DNA of 64,000 nucleotides from Aquimarina megaterium XH134 (GTDB lineage: Bacteria; Bacteroidota; Bacteroidia; Flavobacteriales; Flavobacteriaceae), in the NCBI RefSeq assembly GCF_000520975.1, contig NZ_JACB01000016.1:62001-126000 (forward strand). The letters are read 5' to 3'. Below the pieces are notes generated by a model. It searched no databases. It was not told where the DNA came from and saw nothing but the letters and a program-made list of their open reading frames with translations. Positions 1 to 9,744 of this stretch are shown here, in pieces. The position numbers and the translations under genes were made by a program. Position 1 is the stretch's first letter. Each line of letters starts with the position of its first letter.

Positions 1-96
1 TGTTTTTGTTTGTAAAACTTCTGAAGGTTTTTCAATTTTAGTGCAAGCTATCACAATCAAAAACAGTAAGAATATTGATTTATTCATTGATGTCAT
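1..96 (-). CDS. Lipoprotein, N-terminal part only (cut by window edge)
   Basis: Only the first 32 codons lie in the window; the gene continues past position 1. The reading begins MTSMNKSIF, followed by a hydrophobic stretch and a lipobox ending VIAC at about residue 19, then KIEKPSE. This is a typical SPII lipoprotein signal, so the product is probably exported and anchored to a membrane. A second ATG at 87 gives a shorter signal peptide and is equally possible. No functional domain can be seen. It follows the AraC-type gene on the same strand after about 80 bases. Confidence 0.55.
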   Translation of the reverse strand, partial: MTSMNKSIFLLFLIVIACTKIEKPSEVLQTKT

Positions 97-177
97 TTTA
101 AATTTTTCTGAACGCAAAATCCAAAAGACTAGATCAAAATCCTTTAAAAAACACGATCTTTAAAACGAAAAAATCAA

Positions 178-1191
178 TTAAGCAGCACTATATTGAGTTC
201 TATACTGTGAAGGTGTAAGCTTAGTTTCAGCCTTAAAAGCAAGATTAAAAGATGTAACATTACCAAAACCGCAATCATAAGCTATGGTTGCAATTTTTTC
301 TAATGCATACTCAGAATCTACCAGCAATTTTTTGGCTTTTGTTATTCGAAAATGATTTACAAACTCAGAGAAATTCTTTTGCTCATTCTCATTAATCACC
401 TGAGATAGTTCTCTAGAGGGAACTGATAATTTTTCTGCTATAGTCTTTAACGAAATACTACTATCTAAATAAATCTTCTCATTCTCAAATAGTTCCTTTA
501 CCCGATGAAGTAATTCTTTAGAGGTTTCTCGATCAATTTTAGAGTTGCTATATTTTTCTAAAGCAAAAACATGTCTTTTTAAAAGCAAGTAAGAAAACAT
601 ATATATTAAAAATGAAAAAGAAATAGCACCTAAAATATAAAATGGAATAAGCCTTAGGAAAATACCTACATACAGTGCCCAAATCAAGCTAACTCCAACC
701 ACAATATTTCTATACCATTTTAAAAGTTGAGGATTTGCGCCGTTTGTGATTTTTAAAATAGTTTTCCAGCAAATGAATAGATAGATACCAAAATGAAGGA
801 GAACCAAAGAGTACGCAACAAATGAGAGCACATCCCCATTATTAGGAATAAAAGGACTACACAAAACAAATAATCCAAAAGGCAGTAAATGAATATAATG
901 TTGGTTCGAAAATATTTGTTGTTTCTCAAAAAGAGCTTTTCCATAAAACCAAAGAAAAGGACCTACTGCCAATATAGTCGAAATCGCTAGATTCCTTAAT
1001 CTGGGATCAACATCTATATAATTATGAAAAACAGATTTCCCTATTCTTATTGTTAATCCTAAGAGCACCAAAGCCAAAAATATATTCGCTTTTCTATTTC
1101 CTTTTTTAAGCGTAAAAAGATAAAAACATAAGAAAAGAGCCTGGATAACTCCCAAACAACTTAAGACAAGTATAAAACCTTCTATAACCAT
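178..1191 (-). CDS. AraC-family regulator with N-terminal membrane domain
   Basis: 337 residues. The first 210 or so contain six to seven hydrophobic segments separated by short loops, so the sensor part is embedded in the inner membrane. The C-terminal 110 residues are an AraC/XylS DNA-binding domain: a first helix-turn-helix around SLKTIAEKLSVPSRELSQ and a second with the family pattern IAYDCGFGNVTSFNLAFK followed by TPSQYR. Membrane-anchored AraC regulators of this layout are frequent in flavobacteria and usually sense an unknown signal. It is divergent from the Asp-box protein gene at 1348, with 156 bases between, so it may control that gene; this is inference from position only. Confidence 0.85.
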   Translation of the reverse strand: MVIEGFILVLSCLGVIQALFLCFYLFTLKKGNRKANIFLALVLLGLTIRIGKSVFHNYIDVDPRLRNLAISTILAVGPFLWFYGKALFEKQQIFSNQHYIHLLPFGLFVLCSPFIPNNGDVLSFVAYSLVLLHFGIYLFICWKTILKITNGANPQLLKWYRNIVVGVSLIWALYVGIFLRLIPFYILGAISFSFLIYMFSYLLLKRHVFALEKYSNSKIDRETSKELLHRVKELFENEKIYLDSSISLKTIAEKLSVPSRELSQVINENEQKNFSEFVNHFRITKAKKLLVDSEYALEKIATIAYDCGFGNVTSFNLAFKAETKLTPSQYRTQYSAA

Positions 1192-1347
1192 GCTTCAAAA
1201 TTAGAAATGATCTCAATAGCTAAGGTTAAAATTACGTGAAAATCTTTTGGAATAATTTTTAATTCCTGACTTTAGTATCCCATCAAATCTATTTTATCTA
1301 TAATTTCTCTGAAAATGCAAAGCTTTTAAATTAAATCTCAGCTAACT

Positions 1348-4300
1348 ATGTATTCACAATTCGGTAGAGTTATTCTCATGCTCTTTTTTGCTTTCTCAAG
1401 TATTTTCACATCCAACTCTCAAACATATAATAAGGAACTTTATGACGCTCTAGAATATAGACTTATTGGACCGTTTCGTGGCGGTCGAAGTGCTGCGGTA
1501 ACCGGAGTACCGGGAAAACCTAATCTATTTTATTTTGGAGCTACTGGTGGCGGAGTATGGAAAACTACAGACGGAGGACGTACCTGGAAAAATATCTCTG
1601 ATGGTTTCTTTGGAGGATCAATTGGTGCTATTGCCATATCTAAAAGTGATCCTAATGTAATCTATGTCGGTGGTGGAGAAAAAACATTGCGAGGAAATGT
1701 ATCTTCGGGTTATGGTATCTGGAAAAGTGTTGATGCTGGTAAAACGTGGATACAAGCTGGTCTTCCTAAAAGCAGACATATCCCGAGAATAACTATTCAC
1801 CCTACTAATCCTGATATTGTATATGCTGCAGTCTTGGGTAATATATATAAACCTACTCAAGATCGTGGTGTATATAAAAGTATTGATGGAGGAACAACAT
1901 GGAATAAAGTACTGTTTGCAAATCAGGATGCTGGAGCAGTAGATCTAACTTTAGACCCTAATAATCCTCGAATTTTGTATGCTTCAACATGGAATGCAAG
2001 AAGAACACCATATAGCCTTAGTTCTGGAGGAAAAGGTTCTGCTCTTTGGAAAAGTACAGATAGTGGACAAACATGGAATGAGATTTCGCAACACAAAGGA
2101 TTCGCCAAAGATACTTTAGGAATAATGGGAGTAACTGTTTCTCCTGTAAATAGTGAACGGGTGTGGGCTATTGTAGAAAATAAAGAAAAAGGCGGGGTAT
2201 ATCGCAGCGATGATGGAGGAGACACCTGGAGCCAATTAAACAGCAGCAGAAGCTTACGTCAACGTGCATGGTATTATAGTCGTATTTATGCCGATCCTCA
2301 AGATATCGATGTTGTCTATGTCGTTAATGTATCTTATCATAAAAGTAAAGACGGGGGTAAAAATTTTAGCAGTTATCGCGCTCCGCATGGGGATCATCAC
2401 GATCTATGGATTGCTCCAGAAAATCCAAAACGTATGGTAATTGGCGATGATGGTGGTGCACAAGTTACATACGATGGTGGCGAAACCTGGAGTACGTACC
2501 ACAATCAACCCACTTCACAGTTTTACAGAGTGACTACCGATAATAGCTTTCCATATAGAATCTATGCAGCTCAGCAAGATAATTCTACTATACGTATCAA
2601 TCATAGAAGTACAGGATGGAGTATTTCTGAAAATGATTGGGAAAGTACTGCCGGAGGGGAATCTGCCCATATTGCTGTCGATCCTAAAGATAACGATATT
2701 GTTTACGGAGGAAGTTATGATGGCTTTCTTACCCGGGTAAATCATAAAACAGAAACCGTACGCTCTATTAGTGTATGGCCAGATAATCCTATGGGCCATG
2801 GAGCAGAGGATATGAAATATCGTTTTCAATGGAATTTCCCAATACTATTCTCTAAACATAATCCAAACAGACTATATACATTCTCTAATCATGTTCATGT
2901 CACCGAAAATGAAGGACAAAGCTGGAAAGTGATTAGTCCCGATTTAACCAGAAATGACCCTGATAAACAAAAATCTTCTGGAGGTCCTATTACACAAGAT
3001 AACACATCTGTAGAATATTATTGTACTATTTTCGCAGCAGCAGAAAGTCCTGTCAAAGAAGGTTTACTTTGGGTAGGAAGTGATGATGGTCTTGTGCATG
3101 TAAGTCAGGATGGAGGAAAATCCTGGAACAATGTAACGCCAAAAGGCATGCCAGAATGGATGATGATCAATAGTATCGAACCCAGTGCTTTTGCAGAAGG
3201 TACATGTTATATCGCCGGTACGAAATATAAATCAGGGGATTTTGCTCCTTATCTATATAAGACTACCGATTATGGTAAATCATGGACAAAAATTACAAAC
3301 GGAATCAAAAACGAACATTTTACACGGGTGCTTCGTGAGGATCTCAATCAAAAAGGATTATTATATGCAGGCACAGAAACAGGTATGTATATCTCTTTTA
3401 ATGATGGAGCAAACTGGGAATCTTTTCAATTGAATTTACCTATTGTACCTATTACAGATCTAACCATTAAGGATAATAATTTGATTGTTGCTACGCAAGG
3501 AAGAAGTCTCTGGATAATTGATGATTTAACAGTCTTACATCAGTTAAACAATACTATGAAAACTCAAAATCATATTCTATATAAACCTAAGAATTCGTAT
3601 CGTATGGGTGGAGGAAGTGTTAAAGATTCTAAGACAGCAGGAACTAATCATCCCGCTGGTGTTATGACATATTTCTATCTCAAAAATTATGATACAGCAA
3701 AAGATACAGTTTCTTTAACCTATTTTAATACTAAAAATGATACCCTAAAATCATTTAGTACCAAAGCAAAAGAGAAAAAAGATCAATTAAAAATAGAGAA
3801 AAAAGGAGCACAACTATTTACCTGGAATATGAGAGGTGATGGAGCAGAAAAATTAGATGGTATGATTCTCTGGTGGGCAAATCTTAATGGTCCAAAAGCT
3901 GTCCCTGGCAACTATAATGTAAGCCTTGCAGTAAATGGAAAAGAAGTATCTAAACAACCTTTTATTATTGTTTCCGATCCCAGGACAGAAGCATCACCAC
4001 AACAAATGAAATCACAATTTGATTTTATTACCAGTATTAATAAAACAGTCGACAGAGCGCATAAATCCATAAAGAAAATCAGAAAAATTAATGCTCAACT
4101 TAAAGCATTTTCAACACAGTACAAAGACAACTCTGCAACTGAAGATCTAGTTAAAAAAGCTTCAGATTTGCAAAAACAATTTGGAGAAATCGAAAAGGCA
4201 TTATATCAAACCAAAAATAAAAGTAACCAGGATCCTTTAAACTTTCCTATTAAACTTACCAATAAACTAGGGCATCTAAATTCTTTGGTAGGGATGGGAG

Positions 4301-4461
4301 ATTTTGGTCCTACAGAACAAGATATTGCTGTAAAAAATGAACTCACTAAAAAGATCAATGATCAATTAGTCAATTTTGACAAATTAATTACCGAAGAAAT
4401 TAAACGTTTTAACACAGAGTTCAATACCTTGCAGCTTAATTATCTTTTTGTAGAAAAATAA
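1348..4461 (+). CDS. Secreted Asp-box (BNR/VPS10-type) repeat beta-propeller protein
   Basis: 1037 residues starting with a signal peptide (hydrophobic to about residue 22, then SNSQTYN). At least ten Asp-box motifs of the form S/T-x-D-G-G-x-T-W are spread over residues 70-720, for example KTTDGGRTW, KSIDGGTTW, RSDDGGDTW, TYDGGETW and SQDGGKSW. This is the layout of the sortilin/VPS10 and BNR glycosidase-like propellers. The C-terminal 300 residues form a separate region ending in a charged helical segment. No T9SS sorting domain is visible. Flavobacterial relatives are often annotated as glycosyl hydrolases, but I see no catalytic signature, so the activity is open. Its stop codon abuts the hemJ start. 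Confidence 0.85.
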   Translation: MYSQFGRVILMLFFAFSSIFTSNSQTYNKELYDALEYRLIGPFRGGRSAAVTGVPGKPNLFYFGATGGGVWKTTDGGRTWKNISDGFFGGSIGAIAISKSDPNVIYVGGGEKTLRGNVSSGYGIWKSVDAGKTWIQAGLPKSRHIPRITIHPTNPDIVYAAVLGNIYKPTQDRGVYKSIDGGTTWNKVLFANQDAGAVDLTLDPNNPRILYASTWNARRTPYSLSSGGKGSALWKSTDSGQTWNEISQHKGFAKDTLGIMGVTVSPVNSERVWAIVENKEKGGVYRSDDGGDTWSQLNSSRSLRQRAWYYSRIYADPQDIDVVYVVNVSYHKSKDGGKNFSSYRAPHGDHHDLWIAPENPKRMVIGDDGGAQVTYDGGETWSTYHNQPTSQFYRVTTDNSFPYRIYAAQQDNSTIRINHRSTGWSISENDWESTAGGESAHIAVDPKDNDIVYGGSYDGFLTRVNHKTETVRSISVWPDNPMGHGAEDMKYRFQWNFPILFSKHNPNRLYTFSNHVHVTENEGQSWKVISPDLTRNDPDKQKSSGGPITQDNTSVEYYCTIFAAAESPVKEGLLWVGSDDGLVHVSQDGGKSWNNVTPKGMPEWMMINSIEPSAFAEGTCYIAGTKYKSGDFAPYLYKTTDYGKSWTKITNGIKNEHFTRVLREDLNQKGLLYAGTETGMYISFNDGANWESFQLNLPIVPITDLTIKDNNLIVATQGRSLWIIDDLTVLHQLNNTMKTQNHILYKPKNSYRMGGGSVKDSKTAGTNHPAGVMTYFYLKNYDTAKDTVSLTYFNTKNDTLKSFSTKAKEKKDQLKIEKKGAQLFTWNMRGDGAEKLDGMILWWANLNGPKAVPGNYNVSLAVNGKEVSKQPFIIVSDPRTEASPQQMKSQFDFITSINKTVDRAHKSIKKIRKINAQLKAFSTQYKDNSATEDLVKKASDLQKQFGEIEKALYQTKNKSNQDPLNFPIKLTNKLGHLNSLVGMGDFGPTEQDIAVKNELTKKINDQLVNFDKLITEEIKRFNTEFNTLQLNYLFVEK

Positions 4462-5013
4462 ATGCTCGAATATTATAATTATATAAAATCCCTGCACCTG
4501 ATCTTTGTGATCACATGGTTTGCCGGGCTATTTTATATTCCCCGACTATTTATCTATCAAATAGAAGCTTCTCAAAAGCCTCTACCCGATCGAGACATAC
4601 TAGGCAAACAACTTAAATTAATGGCTAAACGTCTTTGGTTTATTATCACCTGGCCTTCTGCTATATTAGCAACTTTATTTGCAATTTGGTTACTTATTTT
4701 AATGCCTGCTTGGCTACAACAACCTTGGATGCATGTTAAGCTTGGATTTGTAGTGTTACTTATTATGTATCATCTTAAGTGCCATCATATCTATAAACAA
4801 CTGCAGCTTGATATAGTAAAATGGTCATCTGGGCAAATGCGAATGTGGAATGAAGGTTCAACAATTATTCTCTTTTCGGTCATTTTTCTGGTTATCGTTC
4901 GAGATGCAGTGAACTGGATATATGGAGTTGTAGGCATACTATCACTTGCAATTATACTTATGATGGGCATTAAACTTTATAAAAGAATTCGGGATAAGAA
5001 TCCTGACGCATAA
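4462..5013 (+). CDS. hemJ: HemJ-type protoporphyrinogen IX oxidase
   Basis: 183 residues with four hydrophobic segments. The opening (KSLHLIFVITWFAGLFYIPR), the central W-M-H-V-K-L block followed by MYH, and the RMWNE motif near residue 130 are the conserved features of the HemJ/UPF0093 family. HemJ oxidises protoporphyrinogen IX to protoporphyrin IX in the inner membrane in the late haem pathway. The ATG follows the stop of the Asp-box gene without a gap, so the two are translationally linked, although no functional link is evident. Confidence in the family is high; the enzymatic role is transferred from known HemJ proteins. Confidence 0.88.
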   Translation: MLEYYNYIKSLHLIFVITWFAGLFYIPRLFIYQIEASQKPLPDRDILGKQLKLMAKRLWFIITWPSAILATLFAIWLLILMPAWLQQPWMHVKLGFVVLLIMYHLKCHHIYKQLQLDIVKWSSGQMRMWNEGSTIILFSVIFLVIVRDAVNWIYGVVGILSLAIILMMGIKLYKRIRDKNPDA

Positions 5014-5019
5014 TATCGA

Positions 5020-5565
5020 TTGAACTTTATCTCGAAAACATATCATACCAAATTAGGAAAACCTCTTTTAATTAGAGAAGCAACCTCGGCAGATGCCAAG
5101 CAATTATTAGCATTAAAACTAGAGTATCTTAAAGATTCTAATACTATTCCTTTGTTTGATTACGAATACTCTAATACGATAAAAGAAGAAAGTGAGCTTA
5201 TTCAAAACCTTCATCAACAATCCAATAGTTTATTATTAGTGGCCGAAAGTGACGGTGATATTATTGGAAACATAGACCTTACAGGTAGTTGGCGTAAAAA
5301 AATGCAACACACTGCCATGATTGGAATGGGAATTCATACCCAATGGCAAAACCAGGGCATAGGTACTCTTTTGATTCAAAATGTATTAGAATGGTCAAAA
5401 GAAAATGAAATATTAAAAGCACTATGGTTAGAAGTTTATGCCACCAATCTTCCTGGTATTAGTTTATATAAAAAAATGGGATTCAAAGAATCCGGAAATA
5501 TTGAGAATTTTTTTCTAGAAGAGGAAAAATATATAGATAAAATCACGATGATTATTAATCTTTGA
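5020..5565 (+). CDS. GNAT-family N-acetyltransferase
   Basis: 181 residues with the GNAT fold. The acetyl-CoA site is visible as IGMGIHTQWQNQGIGTLLI (Q-x-x-G-x-G/A) around residues 105-125, followed by LWLEVYATNLPGISLYKKMGF, the motif B region. The substrate cannot be told. The only possible start after the in-frame hemJ stop is TTG at 5020, six bases downstream; no in-frame ATG occurs until well inside the domain. The gene therefore appears to rely on translational coupling to hemJ. It is the last gene of the group 1348-5565. Confidence 0.83.
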   Translation: MNFISKTYHTKLGKPLLIREATSADAKQLLALKLEYLKDSNTIPLFDYEYSNTIKEESELIQNLHQQSNSLLLVAESDGDIIGNIDLTGSWRKKMQHTAMIGMGIHTQWQNQGIGTLLIQNVLEWSKENEILKALWLEVYATNLPGISLYKKMGFKESGNIENFFLEEEKYIDKITMIINL

Positions 5566-5608
5566 GATTACTTTTTCTCGAAGTTTGGTAGTAACACAAA
5601 AATAAAAA

Positions 5609-5639
5609 GACTGTCCAAAATATTTTTTTCAGACAGTCT
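5609..5639. terminator. Bidirectional rho-independent terminator
   Basis: Eight-base arms AGACTGTC and GACAGTCT enclose a T-rich loop. On the minus strand the hairpin is followed by TTTTTATTTTT. It lies between the convergent acetyltransferase and metalloprotease genes and probably serves both. Confidence 0.7.
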
Positions 5640-5661
5640 CTTAATTTATTAGTGTATTCGA

Positions 5662-6450
5662 TTAGTTACACAATCTGTTATTTCTATTGCTGTACATTCG
5701 TCTTACAGCTCTTATGTCAAAATTCGAAACATTATTAGCATTAAATACCACATTCGGGTTTGATCCAGAAGTCATAATCGAATTAGGATCTACATTAGGT
5801 GTTCCTGGTATTTGTGTGCCAAAAAATCCTTGTTCTGCATGAAGAAACCCAATATTATGCCCAATTTCATGAGCTAATATGTTCCCCCATTCTCTAGCCG
5901 TTACCGCATCCCCATCTATACTAGGTTCATTAAGGTTTAATATAATCAAACCTCCTTCTACTCCATTAGTAGGGAATTCTCCAAGACCCCAGCCTCCTAT
6001 TTCACCAGGATTCGACAAACGAACCAAAATATCGGGATTGTTATTTACAGGTATCAAACGTAAAGTTGTTCTATTAACTCTATTCCATAAGTCAATACCT
6101 CTTTGAAACCCTCTTCCGGCGGCATTATTACCTAAAGCATTCTGAATACGAATATTACCCGCCCTGTTGCAATCAACAATGGTATAAAAAGCTTGTTTTT
6201 GAAAGTTATTTTCTTTCAATGTTTCTTCGGTGATAAAAATATCTCCGTCTACAATATATCCTCCTTTAGCGGATGCAACGGATGTTTTATCCGTGTCAAA
6301 CCCCATACGCTGTAATTTTGATAAAATTTCGGGAGAGATATCCTCTTGTGTAATTGTAGTGTCTTGTTGAATATCATTTTCAACGTCACTGGAACATCTT
6401 GTCATACCGATAGCAATAACTACCAGCATAGCTAATTTAATAGTTTTCAT
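5662..6450 (-). CDS. Zinc metalloprotease lipoprotein (M57-like, HEIGH motif)
   Basis: 262 residues. An SPII signal ends at MTRC, with the acylated Cys at residue 19. The catalytic motif is complete: HEIGHNIGFLH at residues 194-204 gives the metzincin pattern HExxHxxGxxH, and the Met-turn SIMTSG follows at about residue 225. The region before it (DILVRLSNPGEIGGWG) fits the M57 dual-action HEIGH metallopeptidases common in Bacteroidota. The protein is therefore probably a secreted, membrane-anchored protease of the envelope or cell surface. It is monocistronic between a terminator and a 229-base upstream region shared with yicC. Confidence 0.85.
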   Translation of the reverse strand: MKTIKLAMLVVIAIGMTRCSSDVENDIQQDTTITQEDISPEILSKLQRMGFDTDKTSVASAKGGYIVDGDIFITEETLKENNFQKQAFYTIVDCNRAGNIRIQNALGNNAAGRGFQRGIDLWNRVNRTTLRLIPVNNNPDILVRLSNPGEIGGWGLGEFPTNGVEGGLIILNLNEPSIDGDAVTAREWGNILAHEIGHNIGFLHAEQGFFGTQIPGTPNVDPNSIMTSGSNPNVVFNANNVSNFDIRAVRRMYSNRNNRLCN

Positions 6451-6679
6451 AATGAGTATATTTAAGTTGAACCCTAAAACTATTAAAACACTAATTATAA
6501 AACAAATAAATTGTTACATATTTAACTTTTTTGGGTTATTTGTATATTTTTAAACACTTCGTTTTTAGCTAATCAAAAAAATAAAGACAACGGTCATGGA
6601 TTATCAAACTTGGTTTTATGAGTTAAGATGCCGTTGTTAAGACTTTTCATTATCTTCGTGCAACTTTTAGCATAATTCT

Positions 6680-7537
6680 ATGATCAAATCTATGACAGGC
6701 TTCGGGAAGTCTATCCTTCAGCTACCTACAAAAAAAATAACGATTGAGGTTAAATCACTTAATAGTAAAAACTTAGATCTTAATGCAAGAATCCCTTCAC
6801 AATACCGCGAAAAGGAGCTTGAAATGCGAAATACTATTGCAAAAAAACTAGCAAGAGGTAAGGTTGATTTTGGATTATATGTTGAAGCGACAGGAGAAGA
6901 AACATCAAACAAGGTTAATGAAGCTATTGTAAAAGAATACATTAGGCAATTATCAAATGTACACGAAGGTGATACTATAGAGTTATTAAAAATGGCCGTT
7001 CGTATGCCTGATGCTTTAAAAACAGAACGTGAACAAATCGATGAGCAAGAATTTAATGCGATAAAAGATGAGCTTACCAAAGCGTTAACAGCGATAGAGA
7101 ATTATAGAATCGATGAAGGAAAAGCATTAGAAAAAGATTTCAATATTCGTGTTAAAAATATAAGCGAACTTCTTGATAGAGTTATACAAATGGATCCCGA
7201 ACGTATGGAAGCGGTTAGAGAACGACTACACAAAGCTGTATCTGATTTAAAAGAAGAGGTCGATCAAAATCGTTTTGAACAGGAGTTGATTTATTATCTT
7301 GAGAAATTTGATATTACAGAAGAAAAAGTTCGATTGGCAAATCATTTAGAGTATTTTACTACTACGTTAAATTCTTCGGATTCTAATGGAAAGAAGCTTG
7401 GTTTTATCACTCAGGAAATAGGTCGTGAAATTAATACTATTGGCAGTAAATCTAATTATGCTCCTATGCAACAACTAGTAGTTCAGATGAAAGATGAACT
7501 CGAAAAAATTAAAGAACAATTACTAAACGTGTTGTAA
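6680..7537 (+). CDS. yicC: YicC-family endoribonuclease
   Basis: 285 residues. The N-terminus begins IKSMTGFGKS, the invariant YicC opening, and the C-terminal DUF1732 domain is present (EVDQNRFEQELIYYLEKFDI, then FITQEIGREINTIGSKSN). YicC proteins are stress-associated endoribonucleases. The stop TAA is followed directly by the gmk start, which is the common yicC-gmk order. The TATCTTCG at 6651 resembles the Bacteroidota -7 box TAnnTTTG, but no well-spaced TTG was found. Confidence 0.93.
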   Translation: MIKSMTGFGKSILQLPTKKITIEVKSLNSKNLDLNARIPSQYREKELEMRNTIAKKLARGKVDFGLYVEATGEETSNKVNEAIVKEYIRQLSNVHEGDTIELLKMAVRMPDALKTEREQIDEQEFNAIKDELTKALTAIENYRIDEGKALEKDFNIRVKNISELLDRVIQMDPERMEAVRERLHKAVSDLKEEVDQNRFEQELIYYLEKFDITEEKVRLANHLEYFTTTLNSSDSNGKKLGFITQEIGREINTIGSKSNYAPMQQLVVQMKDELEKIKEQLLNVL

Positions 7538-8110
7538 ATGAACCAAGGTAAACTTATTGTACTTTCGGCACCTTCTGGAAGTGGAAAAACTACTTTAGTT
7601 AAATACTTGCTTAATCAAGAAGAATTAAATCTCGGATTTTCTATTTCTGCAGCTTCTCGACAGCCTCGCGGAGGAGAAGTTCATGGAAAAGATTATTACT
7701 TTTTATCATTAAGAGAGTTTAAAGACAAGATTAAAGCCGAAGAATTTCTAGAATGGGAAGAGGTATATCGGGATAATTTTTATGGAACATTAAAAACCGA
7801 AGTACAACGGCTTTGGGATAACGGCAAACATGTGATTTTTGATATCGATGTTGTGGGTGGTTTAGATATTAAAAGCATATATCCAGATCGTACGTTGGCA
7901 ATTTTTGTAAAACCACCTAGTATTGAAGAACTCAAAATTCGTTTGAAGAAACGTAAAACTGAATCCGAAGATAAAATCAATATGAGAGTTGCCAAAGCCT
8001 CTACCGAAATGGCTACTGCTCCTCAGTTTGACGCTATCATAACGAATGATGATCTAGAAAAAGCTAAAAACGAAGTATATCAACTGGTTAAAAAGTTTCT
8101 TTTCAAATAG
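7538..8110 (+). CDS. gmk: Guanylate kinase
   Basis: 190 residues, normal length. The P-loop APSGSGKTT is at residues 11-19, and the GMP-binding segment SRQPRGGEVHGKDYYFL follows, with EWEEVYRDNFYGT further on. It phosphorylates GMP to GDP in the cytoplasm. It abuts yicC upstream and lies 54 bases before nadD; the three genes very likely form one transcript. Confidence 0.96.
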   Translation: MNQGKLIVLSAPSGSGKTTLVKYLLNQEELNLGFSISAASRQPRGGEVHGKDYYFLSLREFKDKIKAEEFLEWEEVYRDNFYGTLKTEVQRLWDNGKHVIFDIDVVGGLDIKSIYPDRTLAIFVKPPSIEELKIRLKKRKTESEDKINMRVAKASTEMATAPQFDAIITNDDLEKAKNEVYQLVKKFLFK

Positions 8111-8164
8111 GTTTCCAGACGTAGGAGTTCTTGTTTTACAGGAATAAAAAAATGATTGTTTTCT

Positions 8165-8746
8165 ATGAAAAAAATCGGATTGTATTTTGGGACGTTTAAT
8201 CCCATTCACATCGGTCATTTAGCAATCGCCAATCATATGGCTGAGTTCTCTGATCTTGATGAGTTATGGATGGTGGTAACTCCTCATAATCCTCATAAGA
8301 AGAAAAGTTCGCTACTAGATAATCATCATCGCTATGAGATGGTATATCGAGCAACACAATCGTATCCAAAATTAAAACCTAGTGATGTAGAATTTAAACT
8401 ACCACAACCTAATTATACCGTGCATACACTTGCACACTTACAGGAAAAATACCCGAAGGATCAATTTCATCTTATTATGGGAGAGGATAACCTAAAGAGT
8501 TTTCATAAATGGAAAAATCATGAAGTTATTCTCGAAAACCATAACATCTATGTATATCCAAGAATTGCTGAAGGAATTGTAGCATCTCAATTTACAGATC
8601 ATCCCAAAATACATCGAATTGATGCTCCTATTATGGAAATCTCCTCGACATTTATTCGAAAAGCTATTTCTACAAATAAAAATGTAAGACCTTTACTTCC
8701 ACATCCTGTATGGGAATATATTGATGAGATGAATTTCTACAGGTAG
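8165..8746 (+). CDS. nadD: Nicotinate-nucleotide adenylyltransferase
   Basis: 193 residues from the ATG at 8165. A TTG nine bases upstream would add three residues but is less likely because the family starts with KKIGLYFGTFNP. The nucleotidyltransferase motif GTFNPIHIGH is at residues 9-18, and the C-terminal ISSTFIRKAI is the second signature. The enzyme makes deamido-NAD from nicotinate mononucleotide and ATP. It is last in the yicC-gmk-nadD group. Confidence 0.95.
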   Translation: MKKIGLYFGTFNPIHIGHLAIANHMAEFSDLDELWMVVTPHNPHKKKSSLLDNHHRYEMVYRATQSYPKLKPSDVEFKLPQPNYTVHTLAHLQEKYPKDQFHLIMGEDNLKSFHKWKNHEVILENHNIYVYPRIAEGIVASQFTDHPKIHRIDAPIMEISSTFIRKAISTNKNVRPLLPHPVWEYIDEMNFYR

Positions 8747-8770
8747 GAGAATATATTAATTAGGTAAAAA

Positions 8771-8804
8771 AAAGACCTCATGATTATATACTTATGAAGT
8801 CTTT
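8771..8804. terminator. Bidirectional terminator
   Basis: Eleven-base arms AAAGACCTCAT and ATGAAGTCTTT with one mismatch, flanked by an A-run on the left and a T-rich stretch on the right, between the convergent nadD and enoyl-CoA hydratase genes. Confidence 0.65.
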
Positions 8805-8824
8805 ATCCTTTTTATTCATCTAAT

Positions 8825-9604
8825 TTATTTTCCTGGGAAATCAGCTCTACGTTTCTCTAAAAACGCTGTAGTTCCTTCTTTAAAATCTTCGGTACCAAAA
8901 CAGTTTCCGAATTGTTGAATCTCTGTTTCATATCCATTTACACCATCTTCATACCCAGAATTTATAGCTTTAATGGCTGCACCAATTGCTACAGATGAGT
9001 TTCTCATAATTTTTCCTGCTAACTTTTCTGCTAATGGTATTAATTCATCCAGAGCGGTTACATAATTTACCAACCCGTATTGCAATGCATGATTAGCATC
9101 GATCATTCCTGCAGTCATTATCATCTCCATAGCTCTGCCTTTACCAACTAACTGTGGCAAACGCTGTGTGCCACCATAACCAGGTATTACTCCTAAAGAA
9201 ACTTCTGGTAATCCCATTTTTGCATTATCACTAGCAATTCTAAAGTGCGCCGCCATAGCTAATTCTAAACCACCACCCAGTGCAAATCCATTTACAGCAG
9301 CAATTACTGGTGTAGAAAGATTGGCAACAAAATCAAAAAGTAACTCTTGTCCTTTTGTGGCCAGGTTCCCTCCTTCTGATACCGAAAAATCTGCAAATTC
9401 ACTAATATCTGCACCTGCAACAAATGCTTTTTCACCACTTCCGGTAATGATAATAACTTTAGTATCTGTATCGAGATTGGCAACTCTAAAAGCAGCATGC
9501 AATTCCTGAATAGTTTCTTTATTAAGAGCATTTAATTTTGATGGACGATTGATCGTAATCTTAGTAACCCCGTTATCCTGAGATGTTAGAATATTATTAT
9601 ACAT
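8825..9604 (-). CDS. Enoyl-CoA hydratase/isomerase (crotonase)
   Basis: 259 residues, the usual length of a crotonase. The oxyanion-hole segments are AGADISEF at about residue 63 and VNGFALGGGLELA at about 104. The two catalytic acids of true hydratases are present as E114 (GGGLE) and E134 (MGLPE), so hydration of 2-enoyl-CoA is likely. The exact chain length cannot be read. It is a single gene with 140 bases to the upstream sensor kinase. Confidence 0.88.
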   Translation of the reverse strand: MYNNILTSQDNGVTKITINRPSKLNALNKETIQELHAAFRVANLDTDTKVIIITGSGEKAFVAGADISEFADFSVSEGGNLATKGQELLFDFVANLSTPVIAAVNGFALGGGLELAMAAHFRIASDNAKMGLPEVSLGVIPGYGGTQRLPQLVGKGRAMEMIMTAGMIDANHALQYGLVNYVTALDELIPLAEKLAGKIMRNSSVAIGAAIKAINSGYEDGVNGYETEIQQFGNCFGTEDFKEGTTAFLEKRRADFPGK

Positions 9605-9744
9605 TGTAATTTATGTTGTTTATTATATGTTGTTTATTGTTTTATAAATCTCTTTCAAAATACAGGCAAAAATACATCCATATTCCAAAATCTTCTGTAT
9701 CAGTAGATGATAACATTTGTATTAGAAATCATCGAAGTAAGGTA